Positions 1 through 9,263 are shown, counted from the first letter of the stretch. The stretch: DNA of 36,445 bases from an uncultured Granulosicoccaceae bacterium (GCA_938035945.1 CALHOU010000175.1:1-36445); one strand, 5' to 3'. Numbers and translations are program-made. The notes: generated by a model from the sequence alone, not told the origin.

Positions 1-1175
1 TCAGTCACTATCTCAAACTTTGGTTGCGCTCTCAATTTCTCACACAGATTTTCCGCCCACTGGATATGGTTTCGAATCCGTGTGCGCAATCCTTCAAGCC
101 CGTACGCTCGCATTAGAAACCAAAGTTTCAGTGCTCGAAAACGTCGGCCTAATTGAATACCCCACTCACTGTAATTAACCAATCCATCTTGGCCATGGGT
201 TTTCAAGTATTCAGGTTGGATGGCTAATGTTTTAACCAGAGTTTCAGGGTTCTTTAAAAAGTGCGCCGAACACTCCATTGACGCCCCCAGCCATTTATGG
301 GGATTGAGGACCAAACTATCAGCCCCATCCACACCTGCCCACATCGAACGTAGCTCTTCACAGATCATCGCCGACCCGGCCCAAGCTGCATCTACATGTG
401 TGTACAAACCCTCCTCTTGTGCAATTGCACACACCTGACCCACGCGATCGGTAGCGCCCATGGATGTACCACCAACGCATATAACAATGCCGGCTGGAAG
501 ATACCCTGCAGCACGATCATCACTAATAGCTTGCTTTAACTCGTCTTCTTTTAATGCAAAGTTTTCATCGGTAGCAATCTTTACTAAATTTTCCTGACCA
601 AGCCCCGCAATCCACATCGCCTTATCAATGGATGAATGGGTGCGCGACGATGCGTAAATACGGATGCGTGGCTTGTTGCTCAAGCCTTCTACATTGCCAC
701 GCCAGTTAAGGGCGCGTTCACGCATGGTTAATATTGCAGACAAAGTTGCGCTTGATGCCGTGTCTTGTAGAACACCTTTGAATTCATCGCTTAAGCCCAC
801 CGCTTGACGCAACCAATCAACCATGCACGTTTCCAATTCAGTTGCAGCTGGCGAGGTTTGCCACAACATGCACTGTGATGCCAAGGTAGTTGCAAGCTGC
901 TCGGCAATCATGGATGCTGGCGCTGAGTTACTTTGAAAGTACGCAAAAAACCTGGGGTGCTGCCAGTGCGTCATACCATCGGGAATGATGTTTTCAAAGT
1001 CATCCAGAATCGATTCCATCGACTCGCCAGACTCTGGCGGTGAACTTTCAATTTGCTTGGCAATATCACCCGGTTTACCTTGCGCACGAACGGGTCGGCT
1101 TGCAATTGAGTCTAAATACTCAGCCGACCACTTGGCGGTGCGAGCGGACCATTGTTCAAATTCGGATTTATTCAT
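1..1175 (-). CDS. Pyridoxal-dependent aromatic-L-amino-acid decarboxylase family protein (3' end outside window)
   Basis: This is a group II PLP decarboxylase of the DOPA/tryptophan/tyrosine decarboxylase type, which would remove the carboxyl group of an aromatic amino acid to give an amine and CO2 in the cytoplasm. I translated it from the complement. It starts at an ATG (bases 1173-1175) as MNKSEFEQWSART and stays open for 391 codons to the left edge, so roughly the last 80-100 residues of a usual 470-480 are missing. The family N-terminal motif HPRFFAYFQSNSAPASM is clear. HVDAAWAGSA carries the PLP-pyridine-binding Asp at about residue 262, and NPHKW carries the Schiff-base Lys at about 294. 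It is divergent from the Spy-like gene. Substrate specificity cannot be told from the sequence. The family is clear; the exact substrate is open. Confidence 0.9.
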   Translation of the reverse strand, partial: MNKSEFEQWSARTAKWSAEYLDSIASRPVRAQGKPGDIAKQIESSPPESGESMESILDDFENIIPDGMTHWQHPRFFAYFQSNSAPASMIAEQLATTLASQCMLWQTSPAATELETCMVDWLRQAVGLSDEFKGVLQDTASSATLSAILTMRERALNWRGNVEGLSNKPRIRIYASSRTHSSIDKAMWIAGLGQENLVKIATDENFALKEDELKQAISDDRAAGYLPAGIVICVGGTSMGATDRVGQVCAIAQEEGLYTHVDAAWAGSAMICEELRSMWAGVDGADSLVLNPHKWLGASMECSAHFLKNPETLVKTLAIQPEYLKTHGQDGLVNYSEWGIQLGRRFRALKLWFLMRAYGLEGLRTRIRNHIQWAENLCEKLRAQPKFEIVT

Positions 1176-1220
1176 TTTTTATAGCGGTTTCCAGACAATC
1201 CAGTGCGGTACACGGGTGAC

Positions 1221-1258
1221 GTGTAACGCGCATTTTACCGCCCGTTACACCCTGTTAC
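1221..1258. promoter_or_regulatory. Cluster of GTTAC half-sites upstream of the Spy/CpxP-like gene
   Basis: GTTAC occurs at 1244-1248 and again at 1254-1258, a direct repeat with a 10-base period. An inverted copy, GTGTAAC, lies at 1221-1227 and forms a dyad with GTTACAC at 1244-1250. OmpR/CpxR-family regulators usually bind direct repeats with a 10-11 base period, and CpxR prefers GTAAA-like repeats. The cluster lies about 85-120 bases upstream of the Spy-like start codon, a reasonable place for an activator site. That the CpxR-like regulator encoded at 1948 binds here is inferred. Confidence 0.4.
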
Positions 1259-1340
1259 AAGTTGTTCCAGCAATGCAATGGTCATACACCTGTGAGCGCC
1301 GATACTACTCCTGCACACACAAAACCTAACTGGAGTCATT

Positions 1341-1799
1341 ATGAAAAAGTCAACTAAAATCACAGCCGTCATCGTCCTTGCCTTGGGTATCGCTACTACC
1401 GGTGGCGCTTATGCGGGTAAAAAAATGAGCGAGCAGCATGAGAAGAAAGCAGCAATGGCTGTAAGTTTTATTGCTTACAAGCTTGATCTTGATACTACAC
1501 AGCAACAAGCATTGTCAGCGCTAAAAGATCAAGTGCTAACGGCAAGAAGCACCATGCACGAACAAATGGGTTCAACACAGGATGATGTCCGTGAGTTAGT
1601 AGCGGCCGAAACGTTTGATCAAGCTAAGGCATTGAACATGCTCAATACTAAAACTGCAACAGTAGATACGCTTGCACCAGAACTAGTTGGTGCATTGGGT
1701 AACTTTCTCGATAGCCTGGACGCCGAGCAAAAAGCGGAGATTCTGGATTTCATGGAATCGCACCACGGTAAGCGTGGTCGTGGGCGCTGGGGTCACTAA
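1341..1799 (+). CDS. Spy/CpxP-family periplasmic protein (LTXXQ motif)
   Basis: This is a small periplasmic protein of 152 residues. Residues 1-25 form a Sec signal peptide (charged MKKSTK, hydrophobic core, cleavage after AYA). The mature part is predicted mostly helical and has two LTxxQ-like motifs, LDLDTTQ (48-54) and LDAEQ (126-130), which mark the Spy/CpxP/ZraP family of periplasmic chaperones and stress sensors. The tail HHGKRGRGRWGH is rich in His, Arg and Gly and could bind metal. GGAG lies just upstream of the ATG. The downstream regulator and kinase match the cpxP-cpxRA arrangement. CpxP usually restrains its kinase when the envelope is unstressed, and the same role is inferred here. 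Confidence 0.82.
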   Translation: MKKSTKITAVIVLALGIATTGGAYAGKKMSEQHEKKAAMAVSFIAYKLDLDTTQQQALSALKDQVLTARSTMHEQMGSTQDDVRELVAAETFDQAKALNMLNTKTATVDTLAPELVGALGNFLDSLDAEQKAEILDFMESHHGKRGRGRWGH

Positions 1800-1820
1800 G
1801 CTTATTCTGGCCGCTAAATT

Positions 1821-1842
1821 GGGGTAGTCATTTGACTACCCC
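1821..1842. other. Perfect inverted repeat between the Spy-like gene and the response regulator
   Basis: GGGGTAGTC (1821-1829) and GACTACCCC (1834-1842) form a perfect 9-base stem with a 4-base ATTT loop, 22 bases after the Spy-like stop codon. No strong T run follows, so it is not a textbook intrinsic terminator. It may trim or partly terminate the short abundant transcript, or serve as an operator for the regulator downstream. Confidence 0.5.
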
Positions 1843-1947
1843 AGCAACTTTACGCAATTTAAAACGCTGAACAATGAATTCTAGAATTGCAGCATCGCAG
1901 GTTTTACACCACAATACACAAATCAACTTCAAAGTTGCTGCTCAACA

Positions 1948-2628
1948 ATGATAGATGTACTACTCATAGATGATGACGAAAAATTAGCGCCTTTGCTAAA
2001 AGAATATTGCGCACGCTACGACATCAACATCAGCTCAGAACTTCTTCCCTCAAGCGGCCTAGCGATGCTACGCAAGCGAGAATTCAAAGCTGTGATATTG
2101 GATGTGATGTTGCCTGAAATGGATGGCTTCGAAGTTTGCCGGACCATTCGGGCGACGAGCGATATTCCAGTTATCATGCTTACTGCCAGAGGTGAGGTGA
2201 CAGATCGCGTGGTTGGACTTGAAATTGGTGCAGACGATTACCTACCAAAACCGTTCGACCCACGCGAGTTAGTTGCGAGAATAAATACCATTGTCAAGCG
2301 AAAAACACCTGCTCAACAATCATCAACACAGCTTTCATTTGAAGCTATTCGCATCGACACAGATCAACGCGAAGTTTTCGTCAATGGCAAAGCCATCGCG
2401 CTAACCACCATGGAATATCAACTTCTCGCAATGATGGCAAGTGCACCCGGAAAGGACTTCTCGCGTGATGATATTCTCAATCACTTAAAAGGCACAGAGA
2501 CAGAGCTATTTAGCCGATCGGTTGATATTCTTATTAGCCGCTTACGATCAAAACTAAAACCAGCGGAACCCATAAAAACGGTATATGGGTCAGGTTATGC
2601 ATTCGTTGCAAAACGAGAAAATGCATGA
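1948..2628 (+). CDS. OmpR-family response regulator, CpxR-like
   Basis: This is a 226-residue two-component response regulator. The N-terminal receiver domain (about 1-115) has the acidic pocket D8-D9-D10, the phospho-acceptor D52 in VILDVMLPEMDG, T79 and the conserved K101 in DDYLPKPF. The C-terminal winged-helix DNA-binding domain (about 128-222) ends with the family signature VDILISRLRSKL and a YGSGYAF wing. The DYLPKPF-RELVARI stretch and the gene order suggest CpxR. Its stop codon overlaps the kinase start by four bases (ATGA), so the two are translationally coupled. No strong Shine-Dalgarno sequence is visible before the ATG. Likely targets, by inference, are the upstream Spy-like gene and its own operon. 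Confidence 0.9.
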   Translation: MIDVLLIDDDEKLAPLLKEYCARYDINISSELLPSSGLAMLRKREFKAVILDVMLPEMDGFEVCRTIRATSDIPVIMLTARGEVTDRVVGLEIGADDYLPKPFDPRELVARINTIVKRKTPAQQSSTQLSFEAIRIDTDQREVFVNGKAIALTTMEYQLLAMMASAPGKDFSRDDILNHLKGTETELFSRSVDILISRLRSKLKPAEPIKTVYGSGYAFVAKRENA

Positions 2629-3986
2629 CCAAGCTACTGCTTAAACTAAAGCGATCACTGACCACCCGCTTGTTAGTCGTTTTTTTGGCTACCAGCGCGC
2701 TGCTTGTCGCATCGCTTTTTATTGTTATCGCACACGGTTTCGCTACACAGTGGCGCGTTAAAGCTCGCCCTCATCTCGAACAATATCTCGATTTTGTCAG
2801 TGCTGAAATCGGCAGCCCACCAAGCGAACAAAAAGCGAAAGAGTTAGCCGAACGATTACCGGTGAATATTTATATCGTCGGACAGACAAGTTTTTATTCC
2901 ACCAACGGCCAAGAACTCGATATCGAAAACATCCGCTTTGCTCATCCCGCTCGACGCAAATTCAACCGCAAGAGCATAGCGGATGCAAACATAGAATTTA
3001 GCGGTGATGAAGATAGAACACTATTGCGCACAACAGTGGGTGACTACAAAGTTTATTATGAGCTTCCACATTTACGCGATGCAAAACACCAACGCCTCAT
3101 TATCATTCCGATTTTGCTATGCCTGCTCACCGTTATGGGCATATGTTTTCTTATCATCAAACGTATGCTGCGTCCTGTGCGCGACATTAGAGATGGTGTT
3201 CGACTCATGGGGCAAGGCGATCTTGGTCACCGCGTACCGGTTAGGCACGACAACGACTTGGGCGAGTTAGCGGGTAGCATTAACACCATGGCCTCCGACA
3301 TTGAACAAATGCTCGACGCCAAGCGACAATTGCTACTCGGTGCCAGTCACGAACTACGCTCACCACTCACCCGAGCCAAAGTCGCCACGCAATTACTGGA
3401 GGAATCGAAAGCGCGTGACTTGATTGAAGAGGATTTGATTGAGATGGAAAATCTCATCGCTAACATTCTAGAAAGCGAGCGTATGAAAACCGGACACGCA
3501 GCTCTGCAACGCGAATCGTTTTCACTGCCTCAACTCATACAATCTGTAGTAGAAGAGACGCATTCAGCCAACGTAACGATCAATGCTGAAGAGAACATAC
3601 CGCCAATTATCGCTGATAAAACCAGGCTTAGAATCTTGTTTAGAAATTTAATCGGCAACGCGGTGAATCACAATGAACACACGCAAGCACCGGTTACTGT
3701 CGAAATTGAGTCATCTACGCATACGCTACTCATACGCGTTATTGACTCTGGTGCAGGTATTGCACCAGAGCATTTAGACAAAGTCACAGAGCCTTTCTAT
3801 AGAACCGACGCATCCAGAACGCGAGCCACCGGTGGCTTTGGTTTAGGTCTACATTTAGCAAAACTGATTAGCGAGGCGCACGGCGGTAGTTTGAGTATAG
3901 AGAGCCGAACAGCCGACGATCTAAACCCAACGAATTTAACCGGAACTACGGTGAGCGTTGTACTGCCAAAAACATCGATGGACTAA
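2625..3986 (+). CDS. Membrane sensor histidine kinase, CpxA-like
   Basis: This is a 453-residue inner-membrane sensor kinase, partner of the preceding regulator. Transmembrane helix 1 is at about 15-37, a periplasmic sensor region of about 115 residues follows, and helix 2 is at about 157-178. A HAMP domain comes next (about 179-232). The dimerisation/phosphotransfer domain has the phospho-accepting H242 in ASHELRSPLTR. The ATPase domain shows an N box (FRNLIGNAVNHNEH), a G1 box beginning DSGAGI near residue 374, and a G2 box GGFGLGLHLAK near 403. All catalytic motifs are present. It starts inside the regulator gene's stop (ATGA) and ends one base from the convergent gamma-glutamyltransferase gene. 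Confidence 0.9.
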   Translation: MTKLLLKLKRSLTTRLLVVFLATSALLVASLFIVIAHGFATQWRVKARPHLEQYLDFVSAEIGSPPSEQKAKELAERLPVNIYIVGQTSFYSTNGQELDIENIRFAHPARRKFNRKSIADANIEFSGDEDRTLLRTTVGDYKVYYELPHLRDAKHQRLIIIPILLCLLTVMGICFLIIKRMLRPVRDIRDGVRLMGQGDLGHRVPVRHDNDLGELAGSINTMASDIEQMLDAKRQLLLGASHELRSPLTRAKVATQLLEESKARDLIEEDLIEMENLIANILESERMKTGHAALQRESFSLPQLIQSVVEETHSANVTINAEENIPPIIADKTRLRILFRNLIGNAVNHNEHTQAPVTVEIESSTHTLLIRVIDSGAGIAPEHLDKVTEPFYRTDASRTRATGGFGLGLHLAKLISEAHGGSLSIESRTADDLNPTNLTGTTVSVVLPKTSMD

Positions 3987-3987
3987 A

Positions 3988-5583
3988 TTAAAACCCGTAG
4001 GCACCGCCATCTTTACGTGGATCGGAACCACCGGCATAGCCGCCAGCATCCAATCGATGAATAAGTTGTGCTCCACCAAAGCCAAACGCAAAATCAGGCT
4101 CTTCGACCAAGATATCGTGACCCATGGCGGCTAAGGCTTGTACTGTTTCAGGGTTCATGCTTTGCTCTATAGAAACTTCAAGCCCTTCGTTCACTCGCCA
4201 GCGCGGAGCATCGGCGGCCGTTTGTACATCTTGTCCCCAAACCTGCGTACGCAAGGACATTTGCACATGACCTTGCGCCTGCATCATGCCACCCATTAAA
4301 CCAAACGCCATAATCGGATCTTTATCCCCCATTAAAAAACCAGGAATAATGGTATGAAACGGCCGTTTAGAAGGACCAACTTGATTTGGATGGCCATCCT
4401 CCAGAGTAAACCCGCAAGCACGGTTTTGCATATGCACGCCCGTGCCTGGCACAACGACACCTGAACCAAAACCTGCATAGTTAGATTGTATAAACGACAC
4501 CATCATGCCGTTGGAATCGGCAGCAGATAAACAAACCGTGCCACCGGTTTTTGGTGAACCACTCTTAAAGTCCTGTGCTTTATTGGCATCGATTAATTTT
4601 GCACGCGACTCAAGATAATCTGGATTCAGCAAGTGCTCTACGCCGACATTGTTCATATAAGCCAAGTCAGAAACAAATGCAGCCGAGTCTCTAAACGCTA
4701 ATTTCATGGCTTCAAACATGAGGTGTAATGCTTGGGGTTCATCCGGGTGTAAGTCGCGAATGTTAGTATGCGACAACATCCCCAGAACCATACAAGCGGC
4801 AATGCCCTGCCCGTTTGGCGGTATTTCATGTAAGTGAAAATGATCGAACTGTTGGGATACGGTACCGCACCAATCCGGCTGATTGGCTCCGAAATCATCA
4901 ACCGACAAAGCGCTTCCATTCTTGGCTGCATCCTGAGCCATCGTCTCGGCTAATTGCCCACGATAGAACGATTCACCCTTTGTTTCTGCAATAGATGTGA
5001 GTGTTCTTGCCGCATCAAGATTTATAAAACGCTCACCAGCCACTGGCGCACGGCCATTACGCATAAAATGATCCGCAAACCCAGGTTGATTTTTGAGTTC
5101 TTGTGCGCCCAAGCCCCAGAGCTTTCCAATAATAGGTGATAGAACAAATCCGTTTTGTGCGTAGTGAATGGCCGGTTCAAACAATTTTTCAAACGGTAGC
5201 TGGCCAAACCGTTTATGCAATTCCACCCAACCACCAACTGCGCCTGGAACCGTGACTGTTTCCCAACCACGATAAGGCATACCGTCTTTGCCGTTAAACC
5301 GATCTGATGTCCACGTTTTTGCTGAACGGCCAGATGCGTTGAGTCCATGTAGCTCTTTGCCGTCCCACACTATCGCAAATGCATCTGACCCTAATCCACA
5401 ACCCGTTGGCTCTACTTGTGTAAGCGTGATAGCTGTTGCAATGGCCGCATCAACGGCATTGCCGCCTTCGGCCAACATACGTACTCCTGCTTGGCCGGCT
5501 AATGGCTGAGATGCGACAACCATATTCTCGGCCATAAGAGCCGAACGTTGGGATGGGTATGGCGGTGGCGCTGGAAATTGCAT
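3988..5583 (-). CDS. Gamma-glutamyltransferase family protein, cytoplasmic type
   Basis: This 531-residue Ntn-hydrolase of the gamma-glutamyltranspeptidase (glutathione hydrolase) family is made as one chain that should self-cleave. The N-terminal half has the conserved GGNAVDAAIATAITL and EPTGCGLGSDAF motifs. The nucleophile after autocleavage is probably T349 in TGGTVCLSAAD, followed by SNYAGFGSG. No signal peptide precedes MQFPAPPPYPSQRS, unlike the periplasmic E. coli enzyme, so it is probably cytoplasmic like the YwrD-type branch. AAAGGAT lies about 10 bases before the ATG. The family also includes acylases, so the true substrate could be a gamma-glutamyl compound or another amide. It is a single gene, convergent with the kinase. 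Confidence 0.88.
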   Translation of the reverse strand: MQFPAPPPYPSQRSALMAENMVVASQPLAGQAGVRMLAEGGNAVDAAIATAITLTQVEPTGCGLGSDAFAIVWDGKELHGLNASGRSAKTWTSDRFNGKDGMPYRGWETVTVPGAVGGWVELHKRFGQLPFEKLFEPAIHYAQNGFVLSPIIGKLWGLGAQELKNQPGFADHFMRNGRAPVAGERFINLDAARTLTSIAETKGESFYRGQLAETMAQDAAKNGSALSVDDFGANQPDWCGTVSQQFDHFHLHEIPPNGQGIAACMVLGMLSHTNIRDLHPDEPQALHLMFEAMKLAFRDSAAFVSDLAYMNNVGVEHLLNPDYLESRAKLIDANKAQDFKSGSPKTGGTVCLSAADSNGMMVSFIQSNYAGFGSGVVVPGTGVHMQNRACGFTLEDGHPNQVGPSKRPFHTIIPGFLMGDKDPIMAFGLMGGMMQAQGHVQMSLRTQVWGQDVQTAADAPRWRVNEGLEVSIEQSMNPETVQALAAMGHDILVEEPDFAFGFGGAQLIHRLDAGGYAGGSDPRKDGGAYGF

Positions 5584-5627
5584 TTTCTGAGTATCCTTTT
5601 AAAAACTAACCAATTAGTATCTCTAAA

Positions 5628-5649
5628 CGTATACCATACGAGCGCGCTC
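5628..5649. promoter_or_regulatory. Two adjoining palindromes in a divergent intergenic region
   Basis: CGTAT-ACC-ATACG (5628-5640) runs directly into the palindrome GAGCGCGCTC (5640-5649). They lie in the 157-base gap between the divergent gamma-glutamyltransferase and DMT permease genes, about 45-65 bases before the transferase start. Their position fits an operator, but no regulator gene adjoins and no clear -35/-10 pair was found. Confidence 0.3.
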
Positions 5650-5740
5650 ACCACAAAAATATCCCCGTCTCCAATGCGGTGAAGTCATTCATATGGCGTG
5701 ATTAGACACCCCATGGGCTCAAAACGGTATGAAATTTTAA

Positions 5741-6640
5741 TTGACCAATAACGCACAAAGCCCAGGCTTGTCGAGTATCAGTAAAGGCATGCTATGGATG
5801 TTGGCCTGCGGTCTGTGCTTTGTCGGCGTAACGGTTATTGTTCGTTATGTCGGTACCAGAATTCCCGCACCCGAAGCGGCCTTTATCCGATATGTTGCAG
5901 GCAGTTTGTTGCTCGCGCCAGTTCTATTAAAAATGTTACGTGGCCAAGTCAAATCGAACAATCAAAAAATATTGCTGGTACGCGGCATTATTCACGGTTT
6001 TGGTGTGAGCCTATGGTTTTTTGCTATGGCCAGGATCCCCATTGCCGAAGTCACCGCATTGAGTTATCTCACACCGGTTCTGATGACAATCGGTGCCGCC
6101 ATGTTCTTTGGTGAGAAGCTATATACTCGACGCATCTTAGCCATAGTATTTGGTTTACTGGGCGTGTTTATTATTTTACGACCTGGCTTTAGCGCGATAT
6201 CAATTGGCCAGATTGCACAGCTATTTACCGCTCCCTTATTTGCAGCGTCTTTGCTACTAACAAAAAAGCTAACCGGCACCGAACAACTTAGCGTTATTGT
6301 GGCATCGCTTTCGATCATTTGCTCGTTCACATTACTGCCGTTGGCACTATTGAACTGGGTAACACCAAATTTGCTTGAACTCGCTTTGTTATCGTTAACC
6401 GGCTTACTAGCAACCGTTGGTCACTTTATGCTGACCAAAGCATTATCCCTTGCGCCGATCTCGGTTTTGCAACCGGTGACTTTTCTGCAGCTACTGTGGG
6501 CCACGTTTTTCGGCGTCTTGTTGTTTAACGAATCAATCGATGGGTTCGTGGTTCTTGGTGGCGCTATATTGGTTATCTCTACAACCTATATTGCACACAG
6601 AGAATCGGTTGCCAGAGCACAAGAGGCGAAAGCCCTCTAA
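5741..6640 (+). CDS. DMT-superfamily (EamA) permease
   Basis: This is an inner-membrane permease of about 299 residues with ten predicted transmembrane helices arranged as two EamA repeats. The second repeat begins near residue 150 (IGQIAQLFTAPLFAASLLLTKKL). Hallmarks are the early hydrophobic helix MLWMLACGLCFVGVTVIV, the conserved PAPEAAFIRYVAGS segment, and a Pro-rich segment APISVLQPVTFLQLLWA late in repeat two. The frame is closed by a TAA right before 5741, so the start is TTG 5741 or ATG 5789, which would remove 16 residues. Neither has a convincing ribosome-binding site. Such permeases usually export amino acids or metabolites. The gene ends ten bases from the convergent flavin hydroxylase gene, and its cargo is unknown. 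Confidence 0.85.
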   Translation: MTNNAQSPGLSSISKGMLWMLACGLCFVGVTVIVRYVGTRIPAPEAAFIRYVAGSLLLAPVLLKMLRGQVKSNNQKILLVRGIIHGFGVSLWFFAMARIPIAEVTALSYLTPVLMTIGAAMFFGEKLYTRRILAIVFGLLGVFIILRPGFSAISIGQIAQLFTAPLFAASLLLTKKLTGTEQLSVIVASLSIICSFTLLPLALLNWVTPNLLELALLSLTGLLATVGHFMLTKALSLAPISVLQPVTFLQLLWATFFGVLLFNESIDGFVVLGGAILVISTTYIAHRESVARAQEAKAL

Positions 6641-6649
6641 CAACATACA

Positions 6650-8167
6650 TCAGTTTACAAGCGCAGACCAATCGAGTTTTGTGATCTGTTGTTCATCAGA
6701 AATAGCAGACAAGATATACCGATCAGGGCGCACAAAGATAGATTGAACTTGCATTTCATCAAGCACCTGAGATAACCGATTCCGATCATCATCACTGATT
6801 TCTATAACAGCCCCATCCCCACCTTCCACAAGCACTGATTTGGAACTTGTGCGGGTTACGCTAAAAGCTTGATAACCAACAGTATCGTCGAGCTTTGTTC
6901 CATTGGACAAAACCGGTTGGGAAAACAATGTGCCTACCACAGAAGATTCTGCACCGGCAAAGTCACTCAATGCACTTGAACCCAGTCGCGGTGCTATAGA
7001 GCTCATGCGAACATTAGACGAGCTATCGCCTGAAGCAATTGACTCAACGGTTTGCCGATCGAGGGAATTTATCAAGCTACCCAGCTTAATTGCCGTTTTA
7101 ATATATTCACGCACATGGGGTCGTCGTTCGTGTTCATAGGAATCTAGCAGTGAATCTGAATCAAAATGCGCATCTTGTCGCGATTGCTTGGCTTTGCTGT
7201 TAACACTCATTGATAACTTCCAGGCAAGATTGGATGCATCGCGAATACCAGCACACATGCCTTGCCCCATAAACGGTGGCGTTAAATGGGCTGCATCGCC
7301 AGCGATAAAAAGTCTACCTCTACGCCATTGCCGTGCAAGTTCTGATCGAAACGTGTAGATCGCTTTACGCTCTATAAGAGCTTGATCAGGTGTTATCCAT
7401 CGTGATAACAAGGTCCATAGGTGTCCATCGTCTATGGCACGTTCATCACTGAGTGAATCTGGTAACGCCATCTCCCAGCGTCTGCGAAGTCCGGGATTAC
7501 GGCAGTAGGTCATGGCTTGGGATGCGCTGCAATACTGTATTGTGTGATCGCCAAGTTCTGGCATATCAGCATTAAGTAACACATCAACAACCAGCCAACG
7601 TTCTTTGAAACCCAGATCTTCGGTCTCAGTGTTGACAGATGAGCGCACTGTAGAATTAGCCCCATCACAACCCACCACATATTGAGCAGTGCAGTTAAAA
7701 TCCTCCTTAGTATTCACATCTTTATAACCCACATTGACATGCGATACGAACTGTTCAAGCGTTACCAATTCATGCCCGAGCTTGACTGTGCAAGGCTCAT
7801 GTCGAGCCAATTGTTCCCGTAATAGCTCTTCAAGATCGGGCTGGTGCAATCGATAGCTGGTATGCCAAGCATGTGGACCAATACCCTCAGGCCTCGGCCA
7901 GTCCAATAACAGATTGCCAGATTCATCCACGAAGCGCATACCGGGATTGACACGCGTGCGTTTTTCTAACTCATCTGCAATACCAACAGATTGAAATACT
8001 CGCATGGTTTCATCGTCGAAGTGTACAGCGCGTGGCAGGTTATAAATGGTTTGCTCGCGTTCTAAAATTAAAACGCTCACTTCATGTTGCGCAAGAAGAT
8101 TAGCAAGCGTTGCACCGGTTGGGCCACAGCCAACGATAACAATATCAAAGTCGGTTGCTTTATCCAT
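6650..8167 (-). CDS. FAD-dependent aromatic hydroxylase, MhpA-like
   Basis: This 505-residue single-component flavoprotein monooxygenase should use NAD(P)H and O2 to hydroxylate a phenolic ring. The FAD-binding Rossmann motif GCGPTG is at 13-18 with the acidic end ILERE near 35. The DG motif (VGCDGANSTVR) is near 168 and the GD motif (FIAGDAAHLTPPFMGQGM) near 290, followed by RDASNLAWKL. This pattern fits the 3-(3-hydroxyphenyl)propionate hydroxylase (MhpA) branch, although E. coli MhpA is somewhat longer (about 550). The upstream neighbour on the same strand is an extradiol dioxygenase 53 bases away. That fits ortho-hydroxylation to a catechol followed by meta cleavage. The exact substrate is unknown. 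Confidence 0.85.
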   Translation of the reverse strand: MDKATDFDIVIVGCGPTGATLANLLAQHEVSVLILEREQTIYNLPRAVHFDDETMRVFQSVGIADELEKRTRVNPGMRFVDESGNLLLDWPRPEGIGPHAWHTSYRLHQPDLEELLREQLARHEPCTVKLGHELVTLEQFVSHVNVGYKDVNTKEDFNCTAQYVVGCDGANSTVRSSVNTETEDLGFKERWLVVDVLLNADMPELGDHTIQYCSASQAMTYCRNPGLRRRWEMALPDSLSDERAIDDGHLWTLLSRWITPDQALIERKAIYTFRSELARQWRRGRLFIAGDAAHLTPPFMGQGMCAGIRDASNLAWKLSMSVNSKAKQSRQDAHFDSDSLLDSYEHERRPHVREYIKTAIKLGSLINSLDRQTVESIASGDSSSNVRMSSIAPRLGSSALSDFAGAESSVVGTLFSQPVLSNGTKLDDTVGYQAFSVTRTSSKSVLVEGGDGAVIEISDDDRNRLSQVLDEMQVQSIFVRPDRYILSAISDEQQITKLDWSALVN

Positions 8168-8220
8168 GTCTTACATTGATCATAGAATGAGTAAAAATGT
8201 AGAATAAGCAAAAATGCAGA

Positions 8221-9192
8221 TTAGCTGCGCCATAATTGTTCATACAACCAAGGACAATCAACCACTGCAGGCGTTCGACCGCCCTGCTGTGCAAGGTCTA
8301 ATCGCATATCGCGAAATTTTGCGCGTAGCTTCTCAGGCAAATGCAAGCGTTCATGTCCCCAAAAGCTTGGGCCACAGTTTGTTTCATGAGCATCCCATGT
8401 AACCGGATCAATCAATCGCCCACCCCAGCCACTTTCAATAAAAAAACCAGAGGGTGTATTGGCGTAAAAACTGGTCATGTAGTCGTTGGTGTGCCGACCT
8501 AACGTATAAGCAATTTTATCTTCCTCCAATTGCGCCAAATCATAGCCCTGACCAACATCGTCGAGGTTTAAGTATTCAATCATAAAATGATGAAAGCCGG
8601 TGCCCCCGCTACCCACAATCGCAAAACTATGATGCCGTTCGTTTACGTGGAAAAAATATAAGGGAACCGGTTGTAAACCGTAGTCGCTTAAGGAAAATCC
8701 CAGCAGGTCGCGGTAGAAAGGCACCAAGGCATGCGCATCTTTAACGTGCAGTACGGCATGGCCCATGCCTACAGGACCAGTTTTAAAGCCAGAGATTGGA
8801 CGGCCAGGTACAAAAGCATCGGTAGCAAGTTCAGGCTTCCAAAACAGTTCAAGCCGATTACCATCGGGATCATTAAATGAGATAAGCTCTTCAACGCATC
8901 GCTGGGCACAAAGCGCTTGATTACCCAGCGTAACAGTAACGCCTGCATTGTCGAGCTTAGCGGCAAAGTGGTTTAAGTCATCCTTGTTCTCAACTTCCCA
9001 GCCGATAAACGAGAGCGTATCTCCAACTTCATCTGTAACAACAAAACGTTGCTTGTGATCATCCATGCGAAAAGCAAGCGTGTTGCCACCCTTATCAACT
9101 TGCTGCAAACCCAAAAGCTTTGTGGCAAAACGCTGCCATTCATCCGTATACCCCGACCTAACACCAAGGTACCCAAGTGCACAAATCGCCAT
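8221..9192 (-). CDS. Type I extradiol ring-cleavage dioxygenase (VOC superfamily, BphC-like)
   Basis: This 323-residue protein has two vicinal-oxygen-chelate domains (about 1-125 and 140-300). The C-terminal domain shows the full iron site of BphC-type enzymes: H145 (GMGHAVLHV), H201 or H202 (FHHFMIEY) and E253 (GFFIESGW). The second-shell segment RHHSFA (186-191) and H234-Y243 also align with BphC. It should cleave a catechol next to one hydroxyl (meta cleavage), using Fe(II) and O2. It is transcribed with the MhpA-like hydroxylase downstream and the MFS transporter upstream. No ring-cleavage-product hydrolase of the MhpC type lies in this cluster. The exact catechol is unknown. Confidence 0.87.
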   Translation of the reverse strand: MAICALGYLGVRSGYTDEWQRFATKLLGLQQVDKGGNTLAFRMDDHKQRFVVTDEVGDTLSFIGWEVENKDDLNHFAAKLDNAGVTVTLGNQALCAQRCVEELISFNDPDGNRLELFWKPELATDAFVPGRPISGFKTGPVGMGHAVLHVKDAHALVPFYRDLLGFSLSDYGLQPVPLYFFHVNERHHSFAIVGSGGTGFHHFMIEYLNLDDVGQGYDLAQLEEDKIAYTLGRHTNDYMTSFYANTPSGFFIESGWGGRLIDPVTWDAHETNCGPSFWGHERLHLPEKLRAKFRDMRLDLAQQGGRTPAVVDCPWLYEQLWRS

Positions 9193-9263
9193 TAACAGAT
9201 CCCTACTCTCACGATAAGATCAGTGTAACTGCACTTGCGGCAAACGCAAAACAAGCGACGGTA

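Noticed and set aside
1821..1842. Intrinsic terminator after the Spy-like gene
   Set aside because: The stem is good but no T run follows it on either strand, so it is listed only as an inverted repeat.
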